From assembly GCA_029891345.1 (NCBI GenBank), contig CM057005.1:63391260-63455259 (forward strand): 64,000 nt of DNA. Direction: 5' to 3'. The stretch is from Dryococelus australis. Taxonomy: Eukaryota > Arthropoda > Insecta > Phasmatodea > Phasmatidae. The position numbers were made by a program, and so were the translations under genes. This document shows, one piece after another, positions 10,573 through 22,194 of the stretch (positions are counted from its first letter, which is position 1; each line of letters starts with the position of its first letter). The notes beneath the pieces were generated by a model, which saw nothing but the letters and a program-made list of their open reading frames with translations, did not search any database and was not told where the DNA came from.

Positions 10573-10854
10573 TCAGTACTCCAATCCATCCATATCATCT
10601 GCCCAGCCTAGGCACTGATAGTGAAACACGCTTTGGCAGTGGGCACACGTGACTGAATTTATTCTGGTGCTGGGGCATGTCTCTGTATGACACCAATTTT
10701 CGCAGGCTTCAGCTATGGTGACCTCTTGGGCATGATTCTGGCTTAACTCGGTATCTGACATATTGATCCAGGTAGTTGGGCACCACAAGGTTATTTTCGA
10801 CTCCCCAAAGTCAGTTAACTGGCTGATTCTTGCAGTCTGGCTAGTCTCTGGCAC
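10573..10854 (-). pseudogene. PHD/RING-like zinc-finger segment at the gag N-terminus
   Basis: On the minus strand the frame carries CENWCHTETCPSTRI, then CAHCQSVFHYQCLGW. The order C..C, C-x2-C, H-x2-C and the final aromatic/Leu-Gly-Trp resemble a PHD finger. It lies between the 5' LTR (ending about 10927) and the capsid-like segment, so it is probably the N-terminal domain of the element's Gag. The spacing of the first Cys pair is irregular, which may be decay. A captured host exon is a less likely alternative. Confidence 0.45.
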
Positions 10855-10926
10855 TCTAAGTTGTGCCGGCCTGGTTCTGCTTCACTACTTGTTTCGCAAA
10901 GTCGCTTAGGCCCCACATTGGGTGCA

Positions 10927-11583
10927 ATGAATAAACCACTTGCACTTCTTGATGCGTAATGCTCTCGGGCACAGTATAAGTTATATCACAGGATAAGCTG
11001 GTTTTTATTGTGCAGGCCTATCACACAGAGGGTAAGGCCTGGTTCACAAATTTACTTGACTGCACGGGCCCAACCAGAGTGATGGGTATGCCGAGTCGCC
11101 TGTCGGCTCAGTACAAAATCAAGCCCTGGCTTGGCTACATTTCGGGCGGGGTAACTGAAAGTCGCTGGTTTACCTGCGTCAACACTGGGGCGGCTGGGCT
11201 GTGCAGTTGGTCCAGCAGTCGAGTGGCGACTGTTGGTAGGGCTGGCAGAGCCAGTTGGGCCCCCAATGCTGCTGCAGCTGGAACTTCTAGCGGTCGTCCG
11301 GTCTGGACTGTAGATGCAATGCATGTTGAACCACGAGGAGGCTAGGCCCAATGGCATTTTCTCTCTGCAGTGCAGGGCGGCGACAACAACTGGGTGCGGG
11401 GTCTCCGGTATCTTCTATGGTGCTGCAAAGAGTGATGGAGAGGGCTTTGAGGGGGGGGGGGGGGGGGGTTACAGTGACCTTCCTCTCCTGCAAATTGTTA
11501 CCGCCACTTTTGGTGTAAGGCATGGGGGTATGCCAAGACCTGCCTCACATGAGGGGAGCAGGCAACTACCTGGTCCCTGACTT
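10927..11583 (-). repeat. 5' LTR of family 1
   Basis: It starts with TGAATAAACC on the plus strand (so the sense strand ends in ...TTCA) immediately next to the primer-binding-site-like sequence at 10907-10926, and aligns with 8085-8665. It contains a run of about 18 G near 11449-11466. Confidence 0.7.
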
Positions 11584-11930
11584 AAAGGGAAAGTATTCTT
11601 GCCATCTTGGATTTACATATTTTCCTCATTAACTTAATTTTCTGAGTCAATATTTAAAAACCAAGCTAGTGATGACATATGGAACATTTTAACAGTTACT
11701 TCTAAATTCAACTTATTTTTTTTACATGATTTGTGTCACATCTGTAACCGTAATCAAACATTGTTTAATTATTTAATCATTTCAGTCCCATATGGGAAAA
11801 TACAGGTACATTTGAAACCCTACAAATAAAAAAAAATTTACAAAGTAGTCGTCCATGTCATGTCTAGCTTTGATATTTTATTTCAGGTCATACATTTTCA
11901 TTACAAAGATTTGTAAAGAAAATTCGAAGA
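11584..11930. other. AT-rich stretch, nothing recognised
   Basis: No repeat match and no coding frame was seen. Confidence 0.4.
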
Positions 11931-12645
11931 TGGAGTGCATACTACCTCCTTGTGTTCTGCCACAGAGGTAGCTGGGTCGACACAGAGCCGTACTTTTACC
12001 TCAACTGGCAACACAAGCAGTTGAGCAGTTGGTGAGTGGGTTTTTTCTGAGTCGTTCCAACAGCAACTATAAGTGTAGGTCCTACGGCAGAAAGGCCCAA
12101 CCCAGAATCTGTCAAACACTCCCTCCGGCAACTCAAATAGTGCGATGGACGGAGTGCAAACTGGTCAGGCAGTCTATCCTCCCTAGGGGGTGTATGACAA
12201 GAGGTTGGGGCTCAGCCATTCGGTACACCGGGGTGCACCAAATGGGTGGCCGTCGAATGTGTGTGTGTGATGCAGTAAGAGTCCCTGAAGGGGAGCCCGC
12301 AGTCTTACCCTAGACGGTAAAATGAGAAAGTTTATAATCCCGGTCTCCTGCTCCACTCTGGCAGGCGTGGTGTCCACTGGGGATCTCAGTCACCTAAGGA
12401 AATGAAAATTGAAGTAGGTGAGGAACGTGTTTTATTCTGGGGAGGAATAAATCATGGTGGCCCGTACTACCACCTAACTACCTCAAGCTGACCGGAAGTA
12501 ATAAACTACGCAGGTTTCCAGGTGAAAGGGACCTGGTTCTAAACTAGCAGGGTGGCAGTTTCGACTAGGTAGCTATCAACTTTCCCTGTCTACTCTGTAC
12601 CGTGTCCAGAAGGGACTTTCTGAAGCGTGGTGGGGTAGCCATTAC
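11931..12645 (-). mobile_element. LTR-like fragment, minus orientation
   Basis: The CCACAGAGGTAGCTGGG stretch at 11960 resembles the sequence next to the family 1 3' LTR. The part from about 12420 carries a poly(A) palindrome (TTTTATTC ... GAATAAAT, 12430-12450), an ACCACC box and the shared stem-loop at 12518-12536, all in minus orientation. The ends are not defined. Confidence 0.5.
12518..12536 (-). other. Shared LTR stem-loop
   Basis: On the minus strand, CCAGGTCCCTTTCACCTGG. The six-base stem is perfect. Confidence 0.7.
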
Positions 12646-12649
12646 CAAG

Positions 12650-13235
12650 GGCAACTGGCTGGGGAGGGTGCCCACTCGCACTAAGTCAGTGCACGGTGAC
12701 CGTAGCCTGAAGTTTTACCATTCAACCTAGTGCGAATGCACAACCAGTAGAGGCTTGGTGGCACCCACGGCTCCACGTCCCTGATCAGCCCGCATACTGT
12801 GGGGGATCAGTGGGGACTCTTGTCGAGCTTGTGCCGGCAAGTCACTATTGGGTTACACTGTCAAACCTTCCTGTCTAAGTGCATCACATAGGTTGTCGAA
12901 CTGTTTGCCCTATGCCTCGAGGAGTGGTAGAAAACGTGGGGAACAATTCCTGGCTCACTCTACTCTCAAACCGTGGATCACATTTTCCCATCCTACTCAG
13001 GAAAGGCCGGCGGAATGGGACCGCGCCGCCGAACTCAGTCAACAAGCAGTCACGCCTGCTTCGGTTGTAATCCAGAACAGCATCTCCAGCAATAACCAGG
13101 ACGATGGTGTTCTTCAATCGCCAACACCTCTCGCCTAATACCACTTATCTACACTAAACCACCCCTCTTTTGGTCTAGCAGACAAAATCCTCGACCATCG
13201 TGCCTGTTAGTCTAATCGGGCACACGCCAAATTAA
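12650..13235 (+). mobile_element. LTR family 3, copy 1 (5'-truncated): leader and gag start
   Basis: Collinear with 26645-27385, and less closely with 23270-23975. It begins with a CACTCGCACTAAGTC(A/G)GTGCA stretch shared with copy 3, a primer-site-like TTGGTGGCACCC (12754), CTGATCAGCCCGC, and a gag-like frame with ERPAEWDRAAEL. It ends with a block (TTTTGGTCTAGCAGACAAAA ... CTAATCGGGCAC) after which all three copies diverge. No LTR precedes it. Confidence 0.65.
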
Positions 13236-14248
13236 TCATTCGAAACCACGTCCTCTGATTTTCCCTGTCGTGAGTTCCACTGCACTCTGCTCAGTGCTTA
13301 CCTACCCATTTTTAGATGGCAAAAGGTATCAAATAGGCTCTTACATTTGATCAGTTTATTCAAAATACGTGTGTACTGAAATATATTAATATAAATGCTC
13401 AGATTTCCCCGCAAGAAGTTACTGAAAATGAAATTTACACTTATAATACAAGTCGTTCTATGTTCTTACAATTTTTGGCGACAAGGGGAGGTCACGTATA
13501 TGCTTCTGGGCATGTAATTATATTCACGGACATGCTGCCCCTTGAGTTAAATTAATATTACGTTTTAAAATCATGTTAATTTTACGCCATGTACAATGAA
13601 ACACCAATGTCACTGGGAAAAACCACCTTTAATCACAAAAGAAAACATCTTTGCAAATAATAATTCCTCGTTAAATTGTTTTGCATAACATTTTCAGGTG
13701 AAACCATTTGCTTTGAAATATAAGTGATGATAGGTGCAATTATTTTGAGTGACGGATAATCTTGATAAAATTTATATGTTTGCCAGGCACACTATTTGCT
13801 CGCTGCCGGCATGTGAAGGCAAGCGGACGTGGCCGAGAAACTTGCTTTTTTCTTTTGCTAGACACCAACTTCCCCTCTAGCTGGCTTGTGAGGGAAGGAA
13901 GGAAGATGCTTGGCTGAGAGAGACAGAAAGAGAGGCGAGAGAGAGGACACTAGGTTGCCACACTCATTGCTATAGGTAACCACTTCCCCTCTTGTCTGTA
14001 TTTAAGGAGAAGTAGCAAGCCAGTCCCGCACGCCGCACCACGCCGTAGTGTCAGCAGACATGTTGGGAAGACAAGACAATAGACAAAGCACTGCAGAGCA
14101 TTTATAAACGGTGGTTATAAACAGCAGTTGTGATACTAAACAGTGAGATAAACTGATAAGACAAGCAGTACATTTTACATGTAATCAGCACTCAGATATT
14201 GATCACAGAACCTTCTACAGGTAAAAGTAAACAATAATGTTCAAGTAC
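13236..14248. other. LANCL intron sequence with a promoter-like block
   Basis: Mostly AT-rich. From about 13795 to 14110 the base composition changes and a TATTTAAGG box (about 13999) is followed by AGTCCCGCACGCC, as in LTR promoters. I see no stem-loop or gag, so this is at most an LTR fragment. Confidence 0.3.
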
Positions 14249-14351
14249 CTTCAAACATTGATAATGGCCTGTCTGGCCTGTGGCCTTGGTTTCTACCATA
14301 CGTGAAACACCAGTCAGCAAACTGGCATGCTCGATGCAAGTGTTTCAGATC
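14249..14351 (-). CDS. LANCL: LANCL exon (RAC-FADWC ... MFEG region)
   Basis: Minus strand: acceptor TTCCACAG, then 34 codons plus one base, then donor GTACTT. The product contains DLKHLHRACQFADWCFTYG followed by HRPDRPLSMFE and the first base of Gly. This matches the animal LANCL segment Y-L-Y-R-A-C-x-F-A-E-W-C ... P-D-x-P-x-S-L-F-E-G. It starts in phase 0, matching the preceding exon at 28924-29070, and ends in phase 1, matching the last exon. It forms the penultimate helices of the LanC barrel. Compared with mammalian LANCL1, the G-C-R-T-P-D stretch is changed to a Gly-His-Arg-Pro-Asp form. Confidence 0.92.
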
Positions 14352-14689
14352 CTGTGGAATAAACATTGAAAGTACAATAGAAATCACTTAAATGCAATTT
14401 TATACATTCTATTTTACACTTTCATTCTTATTTAATACATCACAAAAAAAAAATAAACAAACGAATTTATGGAAACAGAGAATGTCCCTCTTTACATAAC
14501 ATAAAATATTACTTGCACTAATTTTAAGGTGCTAGCTTCTTATTGTTTTAAAAAAGTGATGCCAATTGTTTACTGAATATTTGATATAAAATGCCACCTA
14601 CACAAGTTTTCTTTAATTTCATGCACAACCCTATCCCACAACAATACAGGTAACGGCCTGGTACTGTATAGAATCCCATGACACATACA

Positions 14690-14912
14690 TCACCACTACA
14701 TTACACGAAGGCAAACAGAGTTTGATTCCCAGTTAGGTCACTCCCAGATTTTTGTTTATGGGCATCGTGCCGATGATGCTACTGGTTGGCGGGTTTTCTC
14801 GGGGATCTCCTATTTCCTCACCTTGCATTCCAGCATTGCCCCATACGTCACTTCACTTTCATTGGTTCTAATGACCTCGATGTTAAGAGCGCCCAAATTT
14901 CTCCAATCCATA
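14690..14912 (+). repeat. tRNA-derived SINE
   Basis: The B-box-like GTTTGATTCCC is followed by the shared SINE body (GGCGGGTTTTCTCGGGG, TTGCATTCCAGC) and a GAGCGCCCAAATTTCTCC end. The 5' tRNA half is decayed. It lies about 340 bp upstream of the LANCL exon in transcript sense, inside the intron. Confidence 0.7.
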
Positions 14913-15074
14913 ATTACATTATTCATTACTGGAAAGAACATAATTTTGTGAAGGAAATTAATTCTCTTTCAGCATCACTAAAAATGGTATGAAATATGAA
15001 GACAACTAGAAGCATAGCACTTAAGAAATTATAAAACTAAAACAACACACCAGTGATTAATTGCAATGATTTGC

Positions 15075-16130
15075 ATTGACACATGATGCCCTGAGGTTGG
15101 TGGAGGAATGTTGCTGCGCCCATAGTGCTTTGCTGGGTGCTAGGTCAGGCGTACCTGGTGGCAAGGGGTTTTGAAATACAATCTAGTCTTTACGAGATAC
15201 TGGAGTGCGTCCAGTGTAAAAAACTAACCTGCTGGCTTTGCGGCAGGGCACGAAATCAGGTTCCACGAGAATGATTTTGCGTTTCAGCGGGTTTGCTCTG
15301 GCCGGTATACCTGGGCGACGCATAAACTGTGGAAGCTGCTTAACCTGTGTCAACATCAGTTGGCGTGAGTTTTAGCTGGTGAAGTCAGTGTGCAGGAGTT
15401 CTTAGGTAGTGTTGATCGCAGGGGTTGGTTCCGCCTGCTCAAACTTCCAAGGACTTATCCTGTCCACTTAAATAGGCGGCAAACACGGGGTGTGTTTCTT
15501 CGCTGAGGTGAATGGGAGCTTCAAAGAGGTCTTTGGGAATTTCTGGTGTAGATGGTCTCTCCAGGTGTCGCAATGCCTGGGCTAGTTCCCTCGGTGAGAG
15601 TTTCACAAGTGTGGGCAGAAAAGGGTTAAGTTCCTGCTGACACCCAGAGGCAGCGTTACCTGTCTAACCTACTCTCGGACACCACTCCGACGTGAGTAGG
15701 GCATGAGGACAAATTTACCCTTCACTTCTGTGCAAGGGCGAGCAGGTGATGTGTCGCCCTATACTGGTGTACAGCCACTTGGAATGTCTGCTGCCAGCCG
15801 AAGAGGTATCCCTATCCCAGGACTCGGTGTTGAAACGTGGTGAATACCGAGAGTCAGGTCTTGCCAGCGGACAGTCCCAGCACATGGGTGAGTGTCTCGC
15901 CCAACTCAGGGAACACACTCCGGTGCAAGGAGCACAGTGGAGAGAGTGGCCACTGAGCCGGCAAGCCGACCTCAAGAGACTGAGTACCTAGCGTCGGGCT
16001 CTACCGTTCTGTACACCCTGGGCACAAAAAGAGTGGTCATCCAATGCATGTGTGGGTACTGATGCATGGCGCATCCCTGCACACTGGGCATGTGCACACT
16101 ACATTTCAACTTCGCCTCATCTTCGAGTTG
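15075..16130 (-). pseudogene. Gag-like body, LTR family 2 copy 2
   Basis: On the minus strand, recognisable parts are PEIPKDLFEAP, EETHPVFAAYLSGQDKSLEV, and a C-terminal KRKIILVEPDFVPCRKAS ending VSRKD and TAG (15183-15185). These are collinear with copies at 5855 and 57738. Frame breaks lie between the parts. An upstream CCTGGGATAGGG leader motif is shared with copy 1. No LTR or stem-loop was found for this copy, so it is 5'-truncated near 16130. The 3' similarity ends near a CCTAGCACCCAGC stretch, as in the other copies. Confidence 0.6.
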
Positions 16131-16179
16131 CTACACTCATAAGGGCAAGTCACACAACGGCAGTTCAATTAATCATGTT

Positions 16180-17024
16180 CCTACAGGGTCTAATAACAAG
16201 AGATTACAGACATGTTGACTAAACATCCCCCCCACCCCCTTTCAGAGTCGCACAAACTCTAAGAGCTTTTGCTTTAATTATTTATGCAGGTTGCCTTTGC
16301 CTGCCATAAAACTATTAATATGAATCTTTTAGAGCTACGCACCCCAATTTTTTCTCACAGCATAAAATGAATAAATTTCCACGTGATTAAAATATTTGCG
16401 TGTAAATTCTTTTAATTTTAATTGGGTCCTAAATTAATAACTGTCTCTCACACTGAAAGGTATGGACACAGTTAATAATCTTGGATTATCCCCAGTCTGA
16501 GCAAGGCACAGATATCCAAGGTTTGTTATAGGCCATCCAGCCTCCAGCGGGAAAAACTCTCAAAACAAGACTAATATTCTCGCCCCCATCTCAATCCCAC
16601 CCTGAACAAGGTCGGATTCAGGATATATCTGCTGCTATCTTGTGTTTTCAGAATTTATATTACATATTTAATCAAAGGACCACCCTTGTGTCAGAACCTC
16701 ACTTTCAATTAAGCACTCCTACTGAAAGGACAAGCAGAGCGGAGATCCCTGGATTACTCCTAGCCTGAACAAGACTGCATTATTCTTGGAACCCTCTGAG
16801 TCGCCTGGCTTTCAGACAGGAATCGACTCCAGGAACACAGGCCTATCTATTTATCCCATGCTTCAGTGCCAGTCTGAACAAGGCTGGACACGGGAGGCAT
16901 CGGATATCGCCTAGTGATTCTAGAGTGTGAGCTAAGGTATAAGTACTTTTGTTTGTGTAGAGTTGTGTTATGTAACCAAAGGTACTACAGTAATTTACTA
17001 AGGTTAGCAAGATGAGCTTTGTAA
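16180..17024 (+). mobile_element. LTR family 5 fragment with stem-loop (plus)
   Basis: An AT-rich segment with the shared stem-loop (16286-16304), then a region with four dispersed CTGA(A/G)CAAG(G/A) motifs (16497, 16601, 16764, 16873). It leads directly into a gag-like frame. The stem-loop context (ATTATT before, a CATAA stretch after) resembles the LTR at 35760-36480. Confidence 0.5.
16286..16304 (+). other. Shared LTR stem-loop with a compensated end pair
   Basis: GCAGGTTGCCTTTGCCTGC. The outermost pair is G-C instead of the C-G of other copies, so both arms have changed together. The sixth pair is lost. Confidence 0.6.
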
Positions 17025-17426
17025 AGGGAATTACTCACTCTAAGTGGTAGCATTATCCTGTCAACTGAAAACGAAACCCTCACAACTAATTCTAGCACTA
17101 AACCATTATTCGGCTCATGGATAAAACTAGATTTCCCAGATCATCCAGGGTTCGAAGCAATTGTACAGCGCAAAGACACTGTTCTCGGAATAGATTGGCC
17201 CTATCACGAGATTGATTATTTTGGTTATTCAGCCGCGGCTCCTCCGGTACCTGAACCAAGTACCTCTTCTGATCCTGCTAGGATAGAACAACCCACTGGC
17301 CCCACGTGCCAAGTGCGCACAGTAGCCCGTAAAATTATTACCATCCATCCACCCGCTCAGGTTTCTAACCATCGCAAAGTAGTAGCAGTGACTCCTGAAT
17401 TTATTCCTACCTGCAAATCAACTTGA
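17025..17426 (+). pseudogene. Gag-like frame, LTR family 5 copy 1
   Basis: An open frame of 133 codons ending in TGA. It carries KPLFGSWIKLDFPDHPGFEA, then YHEIDYFGY, a Pro/Ser-rich stretch, VARKIITIHPPAQ and PEFIPTCKST-stop. The C-terminal pattern (KII, about 20 residues, then P-x-F-I-P-x-C-K) parallels the ends of the family 2 frames and of the frames at 27941-28204 and 36721-37299. There is no start codon near the 5' end, so it is a fragment. No enzyme domain is seen. A CTGGGGTTTGATTCCCCTCC stretch 170 bases downstream also follows the copy at 28.2 kb. Confidence 0.5.
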
Positions 17427-18029
17427 CCGGCTCCCTATAGAGGACAGCAAAAAAGTGGAAACCGAAAATACTTTTTAAGAGTCAGACCCTCTATTATTTC
17501 ATTCTTGTATTGTGACAGCTGGCGTTACACTTTTTGACAACCTTCACGGTAGGCAGGATAAAACTCCCAGGGAGGAAGACTTATTTGATCAAACTTACCC
17601 TGGGGTTTGATTCCCCTCCTCCTGCCAAAGTCTTTCAGTCGAAAGGGTGTAATCCCAAACCTTCCAGCGAGAAAAGATTCCCGACCCAGCCAGGTAACCA
17701 ACTTACATGCCCTTTTGACACCTCAGGTGAGACTCAGTAACTTCAGACACTGGGAGTGGAATCAGCATTCCCAATTAATTTTGTTCTGGGAAGAATTTGA
17801 CATTCTTTCACATCCCCTTCATAACAGAAGGAGAGAGAAGTAAAGTCAGGGAACCGCCCCTCCGTTTTCCTAACAGGAGGAGCAAGAGAATGCATCAGTG
17901 CTCTATTGGTGTATTGCGTTTCTGAGTAAAATTCCCGGTCACTTGCTATTTCTGGGACGGCCCCAAAGTCCACTGGGAGAGGAATTACAATTACAGGAAA
18001 TGATACCCTTGAGCTGGCTAGAATTTTTT
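17427..18029. other. Downstream part of LTR family 5, no intact gene
   Basis: The CTGGGGTTTGATTCCCCTCC stretch at about 17601 is shared with 28306. The frames at 17534-17843 have no recognised domain. Confidence 0.3.
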
Positions 18030-18870
18030 TATTCCAGTGATGGAAATAAACAGGGTGGTGTCACACTACCTCCTAACGTCAGCAAGAGCTTACGGAAGCT
18101 TAACCTACGCTTAGCCAGGTGAAGGCAACCTGGTCCTAGGCTAACAATGGCAAGGTAAACGCATTATAAAACTAACTTGAACTGGTACTGCTCCTACTAT
18201 GTTGCCCTGAAGAGGACGCAGTGTCTAGTGTATAGACAATGTTGGCGATTGTTGGGGTATTCGGCACAGTGTGCGGTGAAGACTAGGCGTGGTAGGAGCA
18301 AGGCTGCGGTGCATTAGAAGGATTATCTCCGGCAATGAGTTGCAGTGGAGACCAAGGAGCGGAAGGTTCCTTTGGCACGAGTATGCAGTGAAAGAACAAG
18401 GCATGCTGCTCACAATCTACGGCAAAGTATGTAGTGGAGAAAATAAAGACTGGCCACAAGTCGTTAGTTCCGTTAGGACCTTTGGCACAAATGCGGTGAA
18501 GGCCCGGAATAGACTGGCATTTAAGAGCTGCGGCTGGCTATTTATACTCTGGATGGTGTACCCCTTTGGTCAGCTGGAGAGTGTTGGTTGATGGATAGGG
18601 GGTTGCTGTAGCGTAGCTTCCTCTAGGTGTGACGTCACTGGCTGGCTTGGAGATCGTACTGGTAGAGCCATCTGGCGATGTGCTGTGAAGTACTAAATGC
18701 CTTGGATGCATAGCCTCTGTGGCTCAGCCAGTGAATAATACAATCTTCAAACTGGAACATCCATTCTTGCAATCAGTAGACAGTACAATCTGACGTCTCG
18801 TGATGCGTGGCAAGAATGAAAACTGTAGAAATCGAACGGCAAAGTCGTTTAATCATTATGTAAAAGACGT
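18030..18870 (-). repeat. Solo LTR of family 2 (minus)
   Basis: Collinear with 6890-7690 and, inverted, with 56675-57420. On the minus strand it has an AATAATACAA/CACTGGCTGAGCC block, a TGACGTCA-type site (18640-18650), a TATTTATA-like promoter (TATAAATAG sense, near 18540), the stem-loop at 18115-18133 and the poly(A) palindrome at 18026-18052. No gag follows at its low-coordinate side, so this is a solo or truncated LTR. Confidence 0.65.
18115..18133 (-). other. Shared LTR stem-loop
   Basis: On the minus strand, CCAGGTTGCCTTCACCTGG. The stem is perfect. Confidence 0.75.
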
Positions 18871-20735
18871 TATGCATCAACAGATAACACAACCATCTGG
18901 TGCCAGTGCAGAAGGTAATGACCAAACCAATGATGCGCCACGGGCGACGTCTGTTGTCTCTCTAGTCTCCACCCTAGACGCGATCCCTTCCTAAGAAGAG
19001 TGTTAGGCCTTACATGCCACAGGCCTCTCTCCTGCTATGATGCACAGGGACTGCTCATAGACCGGATGCTGCCTCCTGCTGGTTGACAACCATCACACTT
19101 TGGCATAGCCCGGCGCTTGGCCGCCTTTGGCCATCTCTGCTGCTGCCTCTTCGCCTTCCTCTCCACCTCCCTGTGATGACACAAGTGTTTTGGAGGACCG
19201 GTAGTACTTGATTTGGGGCTGACTTGTGCAGCTCTTGTTGCAAAACATCACTCTGCATGGACGTGCATCAAAGTCTTCTACTTCACTATCTTTGGCTGAC
19301 TCGTGTAGCTCTTGTTGTAGAGCGTCACTCTGCCCGGCCACACTGAAGTCATCTGTGCCACGCCACTGCATGTCTCTCCAGCTATAAGTTATTCCTAGCA
19401 CTCGAGCTCGAGTATCGCCAGTCTGGAGTTACCCTTGGCCCATGTGCCACTGCATCTGCTGAGACTGTCAAACCGCCATTGTTGGTACCCTAGGTTTGGC
19501 TCTTCAGGCTTTAATCAGGGTATAATAGGCTGGATATGCATGTGTTATTGTTTCAGCAATAAATAGTCATATTCCGAAGTGGTTGCATTTGTCACTCACA
19601 GTCTGCTTTACTCTCACCTGTCTTCTGCTGCCTCCCATTTTGACTTAGTGCTCTGTCAACACACTTCCAGCAGTAGGCACGTGCCGCTCGCTCTCCCCCC
19701 TCTCTTTGCCCTTCAGGAGCTTATCAAAAGGGGCTTCAACTTCACATGTTACTTGGATCCTACGTCAACGTCCCACCTAGCTGAATAACACCGGAGCGGC
19801 ATTCCACCCTGTTGTTGCCCCTTTCTGTGGAGTGCTCAGATCTGCTGGCGACATCCTACCCAGCCAAAATACTTGTGGGAAACCAATAGAAGGAATTCTC
19901 TAGGGACGCGTTCTCTCTGATAACTGAAGAATGGGGACACATCCCACGAGAGCATTGCTCCATGAGGAAAGTCACCACCCTCTGGGGGACACTGCCAAAG
20001 TTTTTTCTCCAACCGTAAGAGCCAACCCCATTTTCCAATGGACTTATAAGACCATGCCCACTCCTACAGAACACCCAATATCACCCACCTCTGCACTGTC
20101 TCCCGACTATATGCCTTGCCATCAAGCTGGTCGTGAGAAAGCAGCCGAACAGGTGCTAACTCTGGCTGGAAGCCTAGTGGAAACAGAGCATAGCACTAGT
20201 AGAATTTACACCTAGAAGAGGTAATCTGCAGCATGCCAGAGGGGAACCACCATGAGGCTCGTCCAATGAGAAAGTGTGCCTCCAGTGGCACATCCCACAT
20301 GTGCTGTCTCATCACTAACCCCTACACCACCCAACAAGCCAGCTGCCAGCGAATGGCCTCCAGCTGTGGGGAAGGTGGTGAGGCGCCTGGAGCCCTAACT
20401 GCACAAAACTTCAGATCACAGCTATGCACTCACCAGGGTACCTACACGACCCACTCCTAGCAGTGCTCCACCCTGGACCCAGCGGGCTATTAAGGAGTTG
20501 CCCAAGCTCAGGATCCTGCTCTTCCGAAAGACCCCGTCAAGATGACTACGCCTGATTCCCAGCCGCCATGGGGGGAAGCCTTTGACGCAGAACAACATCA
20601 CTGACCAAACAACACCTGCCAGGTGAGATGTCAACGCCACTATGTTGTGTTTATGCGAGAGTAGTACGCTCACGGAGCTCCTGCTGCTGCCTGTATGCCA
20701 GCTACCTGCATTGTAATAATACTTGGGTGTGTGCC
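18871..20735 (+). mobile_element. LTR family 4 remnants (gag-like, plus)
   Basis: The GC-rich block at 19920-20050 has a CATTGCTCCATGAGGAAAG ... CCCTCTGGG segment that also occurs at 21450-21510 and in part at 25010-25030, so it is a repeated gag segment. Frames such as 19931-20215 and 20233-20460 have Pro/Thr/Ser-rich translations without enzyme motifs. The limits are approximate. Confidence 0.4.
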
Positions 20736-22194
20736 ACCCTTCCAGCGCCCTACCATGGCACAGATGGGTAAACAGCCCAGCACTCAGTCACTTTCAGACA
20801 TCTTCGCTGCTCTCTCTCTGTCCTCCCTGTGACCCCTCGCTTGCCCTAGGGCCCAGAGTATAAAACCGGCTGCAGACCGCAGTTCAAGGCTGGTTCACCT
20901 CAGCTCATTTGTACGCTGTTACTCTGCTTGAACGTGCATCAACGTACACTTAGTCTAAAAGCTCTTTGCTTCAGTTTTTACTTTTGCCAAAGTGCAAAGC
21001 TCTTGTGCTCGTTACAGAGTTCACAGTACTTCAGGATAGCCTGCGCCCTGCCATCTGTGTTTACTGAGTGTACCACCCTGTTATAGCAGTTGGCATCCTT
21101 GATCTAACACTTCAGGCCTAGTGTGGCCACAGGTTTGTTTACAATGTTTTACAGGTTTACCAATAATACAGATATAAACTACCTGAGTGTCTCTCTACTG
21201 GCTCTTTTTCCTTCACAACCTGTATTACCACTTTATCTCATTTCATCCATCTTCCTCAAACACTCTTCCAGGAGTTGGCACTGACTCGCATACCTCTCAC
21301 CTTTCAGGCTTATTCAGTCCTGACGTTTCTATATGTGTTTGAGACAAGGGTATGGCGATAACCCCACCTTGTCAGTCACTACCGGAGAAGAGTAATTAGC
21401 TGCTGTAAAAACCTTTGCTCCATTATCCTGGAAGAGGAGACATGTTGTGTGGGGCATTGCACCATGAGAAAAAATTCAGCCCTCTGGGAAGCCGCCAAAA
21501 AATCATCCTTTACCACCCTCCCATTAATATGACTTTTAGCCATCTAGAGCTTTGCTGACATCTGGGGAACACGAGCAATTCCAAATTTATATATATATAT
21601 ATATCTTCCAGCCAAATGCAACACCACAGGGCTGGGTAGCAGAAGGCAGTCAGGCAAGACTTGACTCTAGCAAGGGAGGTTGTGGAGTCAAACCAAAGGG
21701 CCCGAATTGTCTAATGCAACTGATAGGAAGATTCAGCCAGACAGAGAAGAAGCTCTCCTACCCAGCAACCTTCCTCCTCAGTGTCTGCATGAAGATATTA
21801 TCAAGGAGGTATCATTCACTGCAACCTGTTTCAATGTCCCAGAGCTCTCTCTCTCTCTCTCTCTCTCCACTCCCCTTAAGCCACCTAACACTACATATTA
21901 CAGTATGCCCGCCAAGGCCAGCTGACACCTCAGTTTCACAGGAGAGACCTTCGCTCCTACCTGTTCGATCACGTGACCTGTGATTCGACCAGCGCAACGC
22001 AAAGACCAGAGGGCAGTCATTGGTCTCGATAAAGCCCTGGTGGTACCCTAATAGACTCTACCTGTTTACAGGACTCCAGTATCCTGGTCCCTAGGGGGAA
22101 AGCTAGAGCACAACTTGTCTGTTACAGGTAACCCTGGGTAGGTAGGGCATCACCCACAACAAAAAATATAATTACTGCAATGTGCCACAGGCAA
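20736..22194 (+). mobile_element. LTR family 4, copy with promoter and gag start
   Basis: A TATA-like GAGTATAAAACC near 20869 sits 50 bases downstream of CCTCCCTGTG. The LTR-like stretch continues to a TGGCGATAACCCCACC primer-site-like sequence near 21352. After this a gag-like segment (GCATTGCACCATGAG ... CCCTCTGGGA) matches 19.95 kb. Short TA and CT microsatellites lie at 21588-21603 and 21845-21868. Confidence 0.45.

Larger units (their letters stand above)
8085..11583 (-). mobile_element. LTR family 1: gypsy-like element with two LTRs, lacking pol
   Basis: Two direct repeats of about 580-650 bp (8085-8665 and about 10927-11583) enclose a 2.3-kb interior. On the minus strand the interior begins just inside the high-coordinate LTR with GCACCCAATGTGGGGCC. 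This is a CpG-decayed form of the GCGCCCAACGTGGGGC primer-binding site common in Ty3/gypsy elements. The interior then reads gag, a decayed zinc knuckle and a decayed retropepsin. No reverse transcriptase, RNase H or integrase is seen before the second LTR, so the element is internally deleted or non-autonomous. A SINE sits beside the 3' LTR at 8708. The low-coordinate LTR lacks about 40 bp that is present in the other copy. Confidence 0.75.
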
